Under the pieces are notes generated by a model. That model did no database searches. It was given only the letters and a program-made list of their open reading frames with translations, and was not told the origin of the DNA. Below, piece after piece: positions 44,181-52,134 of a DNA stretch of 64,000 nucleotides. Source of the DNA: CAYRWR01 sp964428015. GTDB taxonomy: Bacteria > Spirochaetota > Brevinematia > Brevinematales > CAYRWR01. Location of the stretch: positions 1 through 64,000 of the forward strand of contig CAYRWR010000008.1 of the NCBI GenBank assembly GCA_964428015.1, written 5' to 3'. The position numbers and the translations under genes were made by a program. Numbering within the stretch: the first letter of the stretch is position 1; every line of letters starts with the position of its first letter.

Positions 44181-46541
44181 TTAAAATTTTATTGTAGCTT
44201 TATCATCCTTTACCGGAAACTCTTTGTCTTTAAAGACCACTCTGTTGACCTGAGCCGGGACATGCAGCACCAGTGCCGGATGGGGCTGGGCCTTTCCCTC
44301 GGACAGCGATACTTCCAGATAAAGTGAATCACCTGAGAGACTGGTTTTGTATTGCCACAGGGAAAAATTGCCTGCCTGGTATCCCAGGCTGATGGTGTCA
44401 TCCTGATAGCGCAAGCCTACTGCTTGTCCTTTTTCATCCGGCTGTATCCACAGGCCTATGACACTGTCGGATTTGATATTCATGGTGGAATCATGATCCT
44501 GCTCATAAACCGGGATTATAGAGCCAGCGCGAAGGTATACCGGAATATCTTCCAGGGTAATGACCTGATCCATTGTACCCTGATAATACTTACCGTCCCT
44601 CAGGCTTTTCCAGCTGCCGGCTGGCAGAGTGACAGTCAGGGTGTCGGATTTTTTCAGGGGCTGCAGGATAGGTGCTACCAGAATATCCCGTCCCAGCAGG
44701 AATTCCTGATCTATATCCAGGAAATCCCGGCCGTATTCCAGCCACAGGGGTCTTACCATAGGCAGTCCGGAGGTATGGCTCTGTCTGGCCAGGGTATATA
44801 TGTAGGGCAGCAGCCGATAGCGCAGCCGCATATATTTGCGGATGATAGGGAGCTCCTTTTGGAACTGGTAGGGTTCCTGCATGCGGGTACCCTGTTCAGT
44901 ATGGTCACGCAGGAAGGGAAGAAATACCCCCAGCTGTATCCAGCGGGTAAACAGTTCGCCATTGGGACTGCCGGTATAGCCGCCCACATCTGCCCCGGAA
45001 AAAGGCACACCGGAAAGTCCCAAATTCAGGGTCATGGACAGATTCATCCCCAGATGTTCCCAACTGGCGGTATTGTCTCCTGTCCAGATAAATGCATAAC
45101 GCTGCAAGCCGGCATAGCCGGAACGGGTGAGCAGAAATACCCTCTGGTCCTTCAGGAGTTTCTGCACTTCGGTATGAGTGGCATTTATCATGGTATGCCC
45201 GTATATGTTGTGCAGATACTTATGTTCCCGGGGATAGCCCTGGTTGTTTTGAATGACACGGTTGGGGAGGGTTCCATTAGGCCCTGAAAAGACAGAGGGT
45301 TCATTCATGTCATTCCAGAATCCACTGATACCCAGTTTAAGTAGGCGGCTATAATACTTTCCCCACCAGGAGGCGGTCTGTGCGGCAGTAAAATCGGGGA
45401 AATAACACATGCCCGGCCAGACTGCTCCTTTGTAAGGAGAGCCCTTGTACATCACGTAGACCTGTTCCCGAAGACCCTGTTCACAGACATCATAGGCCGG
45501 ATCAGCTTTGATTCCTGGGTCTACTATAGCTACTGTCCTGACTCCAAAAGTCTGGAGCTGCTGATTCATCTTTTGGGGCTGGGGATAGGCCTGAGGGTCA
45601 TAGGTAAAGGACATCTTGTTGCTCATAAAACCGATATCCAGATAAAGGACATCCAGGGGCAGATCATGGGACCGGAACGCCTGGACTACTTCCATTACCT
45701 GGGCCTGATTTGTATAGCTGTAGCGGGATTGATGAAAGCCGAATCCATAGAGAGGAGGGAGGTAAGCATGGCCGGTAAGATCAGCGTATTTTCCCAGAAT
45801 GGCGGGGGTATCACCTCCCAGCACATGGATCCTGGTATAATAATCGTTGACGGTAATTTCATGGCCCGAAGTTTTGAAATCGTATTCCTGACGGCCGGGA
45901 TTATCCACCAGCATCCCGTATTGGTAATCTGTACCCAGTCCCAGGTAGAAAGGGATAGCAGAGTAAATGGGGTCGGTCTCAGAAGTGTATTTATAGGTAT
46001 CGCTGTTGTATAGACCGAATTTGCGGCCGGTCAGTTCAAATTTTCCGGTCTTTTCCCCCAAGCCGAAGACTCTTTCTTTATTAGAGCCACCTAGTATTAA
46101 GATCTTTTCTTTATCTGCCTGATAAAACACCTGGAAACGATGGGTCAGCTTATCTTTCTGGAAACAGCTTAATTCCAGTGCCGAACGGCTGATCTCCCAT
46201 GTGTTCTCTCCTTGTCGCAATACCAGGGTGTCTTTTTCCTCCTGCCAGTCTGGTTTTATCCCTGTCAGCGGTGTGACTACCGCGTAAGAGGGATAGGGCG
46301 GCAGTTGATTGGTAAAGGCACATTCCAGGTATAGGTCACCCTGGCCGCTGACCCTGACCCGAGCCAGGGCCTGCTCATATTTAAGCATCAGATCATTGCG
46401 GTCATAGGTGATTTCCAGCAGCCTGCCGCTACTGGTCCAATCCGGTCCGCTGGGTTTGAGGTTGCGTCTGGCCATAGCACAGGCAGCCATGCTGAGTATG
46501 CTCAGGCCAGCTGCTAAAATGATTAAAAAGGTGGGCTTCAT
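44181..46541 (-). CDS. GH31 family alpha-glucosidase/alpha-xylosidase, lipoprotein
   Basis: A 786-residue enzyme with a lipoprotein signal (lipobox SMAAC, Cys about 21). The N-terminal beta domain is followed by the (beta/alpha)8 barrel: PLYGFGFHQSRYSY, LDVLYLDIGFM, and FWNDMNEPS with the catalytic nucleophile Asp near residue 410, then C-terminal beta domains. Hydrolyses alpha-glucosides, probably maltodextrins, at the outer side of the membrane. It follows the LacI gene by 14 bases and shares its promoter. The xylosidase alternative cannot be excluded. Confidence 0.9.
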   Translation of the reverse strand: MKPTFLIILAAGLSILSMAACAMARRNLKPSGPDWTSSGRLLEITYDRNDLMLKYEQALARVRVSGQGDLYLECAFTNQLPPYPSYAVVTPLTGIKPDWQEEKDTLVLRQGENTWEISRSALELSCFQKDKLTHRFQVFYQADKEKILILGGSNKERVFGLGEKTGKFELTGRKFGLYNSDTYKYTSETDPIYSAIPFYLGLGTDYQYGMLVDNPGRQEYDFKTSGHEITVNDYYTRIHVLGGDTPAILGKYADLTGHAYLPPLYGFGFHQSRYSYTNQAQVMEVVQAFRSHDLPLDVLYLDIGFMSNKMSFTYDPQAYPQPQKMNQQLQTFGVRTVAIVDPGIKADPAYDVCEQGLREQVYVMYKGSPYKGAVWPGMCYFPDFTAAQTASWWGKYYSRLLKLGISGFWNDMNEPSVFSGPNGTLPNRVIQNNQGYPREHKYLHNIYGHTMINATHTEVQKLLKDQRVFLLTRSGYAGLQRYAFIWTGDNTASWEHLGMNLSMTLNLGLSGVPFSGADVGGYTGSPNGELFTRWIQLGVFLPFLRDHTEQGTRMQEPYQFQKELPIIRKYMRLRYRLLPYIYTLARQSHTSGLPMVRPLWLEYGRDFLDIDQEFLLGRDILVAPILQPLKKSDTLTVTLPAGSWKSLRDGKYYQGTMDQVITLEDIPVYLRAGSIIPVYEQDHDSTMNIKSDSVIGLWIQPDEKGQAVGLRYQDDTISLGYQAGNFSLWQYKTSLSGDSLYLEVSLSEGKAQPHPALVLHVPAQVNRVVFKDKEFPVKDDKATIKF

Positions 46542-46555
46542 TGACTACTCCTGTA

Positions 46556-47506
46556 TCAGTCATCCCTTCGGATTAAAGTGGGGATGAAGCTTTTTTGAAT
46601 TTTATTTCTACTATCTTTTTGCAGTGAAGCTATCATTTCACTGGCTCCGGAAAAACCCATTTCAAAAGCCGGCTGGGCAATGCTGGAAAGCCCCAGGTAC
46701 TGTGATGCTTCCTTGTCATCATAGCCCAGGATCAGGGGGTGAAGACCGGATTTGCGTCGCGCCTTGAGACCGCCATAGGCCAGTTCATCACAGAAATAAA
46801 ATATCCCGTCGGGGGAATATTTCTGCATGGCCTGGAGGGTAGCTTCCAGGCTATCCAATTCATTAATAGGTATCCGCATATCACCAACCAATTCCAGCCC
46901 TTCCTGTTGAATAACTTCTTCAAATCCCTGAAAGCGTTCGTCCTGTTGTTGAGTCTGCGTGTTTTCTCCGATGTATAGAATATTCCGGCAGCCCTGATCT
47001 AAGAGGTGACGGGCAGCTATTCTACCGCCCTGATGGTTATCGATAAAAAAGCTGGGATCATTTTCATCAAAATAATCGATATAGTAATAGAGTGTCCGGC
47101 TGTCGTTCAGGGCTTTTCGGGCTGTTTCGGGCAGAGCACAGGCTACGATTAATAGTCCGGGCAGGGCTTCATCCAGAATGTGTTCATATACTTCTTCTTT
47201 TTCTTCACCCAGGTTAAAAATCATGATATTGTAGTCTAGTTCAGAGACCGCGGAGTAGATCCCTTTAAGGATTTCAAAATAGAAAGGATGCACTGCCACC
47301 GGCAGGACCACCCCTAAAGTATGTCGCGAATATTCTCCCCGGGCCAGACTACGGGCCGCCTGATTGGGGCGAAAGTTGAGACTCCTGGCTGCTTCCATGA
47401 CTTTTTGATAAGTCTCCGGGCTGACACTCTTGCCCCCATTAATCACCCGGGAGACAGTACCCAGTCCCACACCTGCCAGACGTGCTATATCCTTGATGGT
47501 CGCCAT
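46556..47506 (-). CDS. LacI-family transcription regulator of the glucan genes
   Basis: A 316-residue repressor. Helix-turn-helix at 4-23 (IKDIARLAGVGLGTVSRVIN), hinge helix near 48-56 (QAARSLARG), then the periplasmic-binding-protein-like effector domain. A perfect palindrome is centred in its own promoter spacer and again in that of the divergent GH13 operon, so it probably represses both in the absence of a maltodextrin signal. SD GGAGG precedes the ATG. It is cotranscribed with the GH31 gene. Confidence 0.92.
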   Translation of the reverse strand: MATIKDIARLAGVGLGTVSRVINGGKSVSPETYQKVMEAARSLNFRPNQAARSLARGEYSRHTLGVVLPVAVHPFYFEILKGIYSAVSELDYNIMIFNLGEEKEEVYEHILDEALPGLLIVACALPETARKALNDSRTLYYYIDYFDENDPSFFIDNHQGGRIAARHLLDQGCRNILYIGENTQTQQQDERFQGFEEVIQQEGLELVGDMRIPINELDSLEATLQAMQKYSPDGIFYFCDELAYGGLKARRKSGLHPLILGYDDKEASQYLGLSSIAQPAFEMGFSGASEMIASLQKDSRNKIQKSFIPTLIRRDD

Positions 47507-47523
47507 ATGACCTCCATTCCCAA

Positions 47524-47552
47524 ATTATACTCTGGAAACGTTTCCATGTCAA
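47524..47552 (-). promoter_or_regulatory. Consensus promoter with LacI operator in the spacer (lacI-GH31 operon)
   Basis: Read on the minus strand: perfect TTGACA (47552-47547), 17-base spacer and perfect TATAAT (47529-47524). The 14-base palindrome TGGAAACGTTTCCA fills the spacer at 47533-47546, so repressor binding would block polymerase directly. Confidence 0.9.
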
Positions 47553-47670
47553 GGACTGAAGACCGCTTTTTCTCTGAGTATATCATAACTAATATTGTAT
47601 TAAAATTACGCTTGTTCTAATATAAATTAAGCTTTGATGTAATTCGAGAACTTTTTAAGGAGTTGTTGAC

Positions 47671-48099
47671 ATGAAAAATATTGCATTAATTGTAGTCTTA
47701 TTCATTTTAACGGTTAGCTGTACTTTCAGAGATCCCAATGAAATTATTATGCAGGATGGGCGGTGGGAAGGTACTAATGTCCAGTTTAACATTTTTGATA
47801 ATAAAATCACTCCGGATGGTAGTACACTCTATTATGGATACTGTATGTTAATTACTCTGGTGCTGACCAATACCAACCAGATATATAATTATACATTTGG
47901 GTATGGCGGAGAGTCATTTCATGTCGTTTATATCACCGATAATCATTTCAGTGTGGATGTTTATGGATGTAAGGTCACAGGTACTGTGATCAGTCCGACC
48001 TCTATGATAGGCACAGCTCATTATGTAAACGAAGATTCTTATTATGGGCATGAAGAAGGTTATATTGATTGGTCAGCAAACCTGATCCAGGCCCGCTAA
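47671..48099 (+). CDS. Small lipoprotein, unrecognised
   Basis: A 142-residue protein with a clear lipoprotein signal (MKNIALIVVLFILTVSC, Cys about 17). The mature part is rich in Tyr, Gly and Asp and probably all-beta; no family is recognised. SD AAGGAG. It lies between the divergent LacI promoter and the GH13 promoter, but has no operator of its own visible. Confidence 0.65.
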   Translation: MKNIALIVVLFILTVSCTFRDPNEIIMQDGRWEGTNVQFNIFDNKITPDGSTLYYGYCMLITLVLTNTNQIYNYTFGYGGESFHVVYITDNHFSVDVYGCKVTGTVISPTSMIGTAHYVNEDSYYGHEEGYIDWSANLIQAR

Positions 48100-48212
48100 T
48101 CTCAGCATTCCAAAAATAAAAAAATGTATACATCTCTGGTTCAAATCGGAAATACTTTAACGTATTTCCTGTGACTTCCGTTACACTATTCCGCCTGAGG
48201 ACCTCTATTCGG

Positions 48213-48241
48213 TTGACATGGAAACGTTTCCATGCTAATAT
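48213..48241 (+). promoter_or_regulatory. Promoter with LacI operator in the spacer (GH13 operon)
   Basis: TTGACA (48213-48218), 17-base spacer, TAATAT (48236-48241). An 18-base perfect palindrome, CATGGAAACGTTTCCATG (48217-48234), overlaps the -35 and fills the spacer. The first 19 bases are identical to those of the lacI promoter. Confidence 0.9.
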
Positions 48242-48266
48242 GGATATACCCTATAGGAGGTTCTCT

Positions 48267-50342
48267 ATGAAAAATCTCATTCTGATTTTAATCACATTTT
48301 TAGCATTTACCGCCTGTCAACAGCCTAAGACAGACAGCACTCAGGTCCAGGTCAGAGCAGACGTCTACCCCGACCTGGATACCCGCATCAATCTGGGCAG
48401 TCTGTACTTCAACAGCCGGGACCTGGCCTGCAAGAGCCCCTTCGGCGCGGTGACGATAGGCCAGAGTGTGACCCTCCATATCTATACCGGAAAGGGGGAC
48501 GTCAGAAAAGTCAACGCCGTCCTGACCCGCCAGGACATGGTGGGGAATTCCACCATGGAAAAATATCAAAAATATAAGACCCTGCCTATGAGTATCACCG
48601 GACAAACTAATGGACAGGATATCTGGGAAGTCACCTTTAGTATTGACAAACTGGGGGTATATGGGTACCATTTTGAGCTGTTCAAAACAGACGAAGATGC
48701 CATCGTTCTGGCGGATAACCAGAATCAGGTCAAGGTCCCTTACGTCAACATCAAAGGTACCGGCGGAGAGGGCCGTATCACTCCCCTTAAAAAGTATAAA
48801 CTACCCTACACCCTGACCGTGTACCAGCCTGATGATAAACTGGCTCCCTGGACTGCCAACATGATCATCTATTACATCTTTCCTGACCGCTTTAAAAACG
48901 GTAATAAAAAGAACGACCCCATTCCCGGAAAAACCCTGTTTTATGACCAAAAGACTGTGGAATTTCACGCCAACTGGAATGACCCCAAACCCTGGGTGCC
49001 GGGAAAATCCGACGGTAATGAGACTGATGATAAGGAATATTGTAACGATTTTTACGGTGGTGATCTGGAGGGAGTCATCCAAAAGCTGGACTATCTTAAA
49101 ACTCTGGGGGTCAATGTCATCTACCTTAACCCCATCTTTTTCGCCCCTTCCAACCATAAATATGACACTGCCGACTATAAAAAAATAGATCCTGCCTTTG
49201 GAGACCTGGCTGTTTTTAAAAAGCTGGTAGCGGAAGCCAAAAAACGGGATATCCACATCATCCTGGATACCTCACTCAACCATTCCGGCAGTGATTCGGT
49301 GTACATGGACCGCTATGGTAAATACCCTGGCCTGGGAGCCTTTGAAAAAGAGGTCATCCATACCGATTCTCCTTACTATGACTGGTATGAGTTTAATCCC
49401 AAAGCCACCAACCCCGACCAGATGTACAACCAATGGGCTAACCCCACTCTGGCTAATCTTAAGGAAAGCGACTCTTACAAAAAATTCGCCTATAAAGATT
49501 CCGACAGCGTGACCCGTTACTGGCTGACTCAGGGCGCGGGAGGCTGGCGTATGGATGTGACACCCTGGGTCAGCGATGACTTCTGGCGGGAATGGCGAAA
49601 TGCCATCCGAATTGATAATCCCGAGGCTCTTACTGTCTCTGAAGTCTGGTTTGACGCTTCCAAGTACCTGGTAGGGGATATGTTTGATACCACTATGAAC
49701 TATATTTTCCGGCAGTGTGTGCTGGATATGGCCCGGGGCAAGAGCGCGGAAACCGCTATGCAGGGTCTGGAAATGATCCGGGAAAATTATCCAGCTCCGG
49801 CCTTTAAACGGGCTATGAATCTGTTGTCCAGTCATGACCTGCCCCGGGTACTGTGGGAAGTGGGCTATAAAGAATATGGTCAGACGGATTATGCAGAATT
49901 CCGGGCCCGGATGCTGCTGGCAGTCTCCTTTCAGTTCACCTATCCCGGCGCACCTACCATCTATTACGGTGATGAGATCGGCCTGACCGGGGGCAATGAC
50001 CCCTTCAACCGGGGCCCCTATCCCTGGAAAGAAGACGGCGGCAATTATGGCGACCCCAGTCTGTTGGCTGATTTCCAGAAGCTGGCTGCTCTGAGGCGGT
50101 CCCACCCTGTCTTTCAGGAAGGAGAGCTGAAACTGCTCTATACTGATAAAAATCTGGTAATTATCCAGCGGCAGGATAAACAGGAAAAGATTGTGCTGGT
50201 ATTTAATAATTCCAAACAGGAAAAAGGCCTCCCTGCAGGAATCATTCCCATGAATGAATACAGGGACCTGTTCCGTGACTCTACACTCAGCATTTCTGAC
50301 ACTACCATGATACCGGCCCTGTCCTTTTTTATCTTGAAATAA
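48267..50342 (+). CDS. GH13 alpha-amylase/neopullulanase-like lipoprotein
   Basis: A 691-residue lipoprotein (lipobox TAC, Cys about 17). An N-terminal beta domain (about 45-175) precedes a GH13 barrel with IIYYIFPDRF, DVIYLNPIF-type motifs and the catalytic triad Asp430 (GWRMDVTPW), Glu459 (SEVWFD) and Asp524 (SSHDLPR). Acts on starch-like alpha-1,4-glucans on the outer face. ATG 48267 is chosen for its AGGAGG and signal peptide; the frame extends to 48171, upstream of the promoter. First gene of a three-gene LacI-controlled operon. Confidence 0.92.
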   Translation: MKNLILILITFLAFTACQQPKTDSTQVQVRADVYPDLDTRINLGSLYFNSRDLACKSPFGAVTIGQSVTLHIYTGKGDVRKVNAVLTRQDMVGNSTMEKYQKYKTLPMSITGQTNGQDIWEVTFSIDKLGVYGYHFELFKTDEDAIVLADNQNQVKVPYVNIKGTGGEGRITPLKKYKLPYTLTVYQPDDKLAPWTANMIIYYIFPDRFKNGNKKNDPIPGKTLFYDQKTVEFHANWNDPKPWVPGKSDGNETDDKEYCNDFYGGDLEGVIQKLDYLKTLGVNVIYLNPIFFAPSNHKYDTADYKKIDPAFGDLAVFKKLVAEAKKRDIHIILDTSLNHSGSDSVYMDRYGKYPGLGAFEKEVIHTDSPYYDWYEFNPKATNPDQMYNQWANPTLANLKESDSYKKFAYKDSDSVTRYWLTQGAGGWRMDVTPWVSDDFWREWRNAIRIDNPEALTVSEVWFDASKYLVGDMFDTTMNYIFRQCVLDMARGKSAETAMQGLEMIRENYPAPAFKRAMNLLSSHDLPRVLWEVGYKEYGQTDYAEFRARMLLAVSFQFTYPGAPTIYYGDEIGLTGGNDPFNRGPYPWKEDGGNYGDPSLLADFQKLAALRRSHPVFQEGELKLLYTDKNLVIIQRQDKQEKIVLVFNNSKQEKGLPAGIIPMNEYRDLFRDSTLSISDTTMIPALSFFILK

Positions 50343-50355
50343 ACAGGAGTATATA

Positions 50356-52134
50356 ATGAAAAATTTCATTAAAGTGATTGCCTTATTGTTTTCTGTGCAG
50401 CTCTTAGTCAGCTGCGGGAGCGGGTTCCAGTCCACTTTTCCGGAAGAAAAACCGGTCAGTCTGCCTCAGGCTGGAAAGGGTGCTCCCCGGGTGGTGGGGG
50501 ATAAGGTAGTTTTTACCTATACCACCAAAGGGAAAAAGAAATCGGTGAATCTGGCAGGTACGTTCAATAATTGGGATAAGGAGAATCTTCCCATGCAGGA
50601 GATAAGTGAAGGGGTCTGGCAGACCAGCCTGGCTCTGAAAGAAGGAAAATATGAATATAAGTTTTATATCAACGGCAGTATGTGGGTAGCCGATCGTGAC
50701 AATCCCGCGGTAACCTCAGACGGCTGGGGAAACAGCATCATCATAGTGGACCAAAAGGGCCAGGTCAAACTGATGTCGGTAGGCCTGTCTGAAAAATATC
50801 CTTCCTACCTCTATGCCAATACCGCTGCCCCGGAGAGCCCGCAGTGGATAAAAGATGCGGTTATTTACGAACTGTTCCCCCGTACCTTTACCTCACAGGG
50901 TTACCAGGGATTGATAAAAAAACTGGATTATCTGGCTGATCTGGGGGTTACCACTCTGTGGATCATGCCTACTTTCCCCATAGGCAAAAAAAACCGTAAA
51001 GGAAGTCTGGGCAGCCCCTATTCTGTCAAAGACTATACCGATATCAATCCTGAATTTGGTACCAAAAAAGACTTCAAGGCTTTTGTAGAAGGGGCGCATA
51101 ACCGGGGGATGAAAGTCATACTGGACTGGGTGCCTAATCATACCGCCTGGGACAATGACCTCACCAAAAAGCATCCCGAGTTTTATCTCAAGGATGCCAA
51201 AGGCAATATCCAGGTCCCGCCTGATACAGACTGGACCGATGTGGCCCAGCTGGATTATTCCAACGAGGGACTGAGAGAATACATGATTTCCGCCCTCAAG
51301 TACTGGGTCACTGAATTCGGTGTTGACGGGTATCGTATGGATGTAGCCGGACGTGTGCCCCACAGCTTCTGGGATCAGGCCCGTTCTGAACTGGCCAAGG
51401 TCAGACCAGATTTGCTGCTCCTGGCTGAATCTGAAGAACCGGAACACCATCTGCATGGTTTTGATCTGACCTATTCCGGAAGTGTCAAAGGAGTGGTACA
51501 GGGTATAGCCCGCTCCAGTCAGAAACAGCATGATTTTTTCCAGGTATATAACAAACAGAAATATAATTTCCCCAAAAAAGCGCTGCGTATGAACTGGATG
51601 GAAAATCATGACCAGGTACACGCGCTCAAGAATCTGGGTGCCAAGGCCATTTATCCTGGTGCCGTCATCCATTTGACGATGGATGGGGTACCCTTGATCC
51701 TGATGGGACAGGAGATAGGCGATACCAACTGGCAGGACTGGCACTCTTTATTTGATCCTGTACAGCTCGACTGGGAACACAGCGACACTAATCTCCAGCA
51801 GTTTTATAAGAGTCTCATCCATCTGAGACGGGAACATCCGGCCCTGCTCCACGGGGATCTTCAGCTTATCCAGACCGACCAGGAAAAAGTGGTGGCCTAT
51901 GTTCGCATAGCTGACCAGGAAGCTATACTGGTCGTGGTAAATCTCTCAGCCAAGCCTCATACTGTAAATCTTAAACCAGCTGACCTGAAAAAAGCGGGTT
52001 TTCTTCTAAAAAAAGGTCTCACCCTGAAAAGTTACTCTCCGGGAGTAGAAAAAGACAGTATACTGGAATCTCTACCCCTGGAACTGGCACCCTGGCAGTC
52101 TCTGATCCTGATGGAAGGCAGGGCTGATAAATGA
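50356..52134 (+). CDS. GH13 alpha-amylase-like lipoprotein with CBM48/AMPK-type domain
   Basis: A 592-residue lipoprotein (lipobox LLVSC, Cys about 22). Residues about 50-130 form a CBM48/AMPK-beta-like domain (VNLAGTFNNWD, KYEYKFYINGSMW), then a GH13 barrel with catalytic Asp329 (YRMDVAG), Glu358 (LAESEE) and Asp419 (ENHDQ), and a C-terminal beta domain. Probably cleaves maltodextrins or branched glucans. SD CAGGAG 8 bases before ATG, 13 bases after the previous gene. The next gene overlaps by 4 bases. Confidence 0.9.
   Translation: MKNFIKVIALLFSVQLLVSCGSGFQSTFPEEKPVSLPQAGKGAPRVVGDKVVFTYTTKGKKKSVNLAGTFNNWDKENLPMQEISEGVWQTSLALKEGKYEYKFYINGSMWVADRDNPAVTSDGWGNSIIIVDQKGQVKLMSVGLSEKYPSYLYANTAAPESPQWIKDAVIYELFPRTFTSQGYQGLIKKLDYLADLGVTTLWIMPTFPIGKKNRKGSLGSPYSVKDYTDINPEFGTKKDFKAFVEGAHNRGMKVILDWVPNHTAWDNDLTKKHPEFYLKDAKGNIQVPPDTDWTDVAQLDYSNEGLREYMISALKYWVTEFGVDGYRMDVAGRVPHSFWDQARSELAKVRPDLLLLAESEEPEHHLHGFDLTYSGSVKGVVQGIARSSQKQHDFFQVYNKQKYNFPKKALRMNWMENHDQVHALKNLGAKAIYPGAVIHLTMDGVPLILMGQEIGDTNWQDWHSLFDPVQLDWEHSDTNLQQFYKSLIHLRREHPALLHGDLQLIQTDQEKVVAYVRIADQEAILVVVNLSAKPHTVNLKPADLKKAGFLLKKGLTLKSYSPGVEKDSILESLPLELAPWQSLILMEGRADK

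Noticed and set aside
44352..45287. 311-residue open frame opposite the GH31 gene
   Set aside because: Antisense to a well-supported enzyme; rich in Gln, Ile and His as expected from a complementary-frame shadow.
49272..50435. 387-residue open frame opposite the GH13 gene
   Set aside because: It is antisense to a gene with intact catalytic motifs, and its protein is low-information with no family features; a shadow of codon bias.
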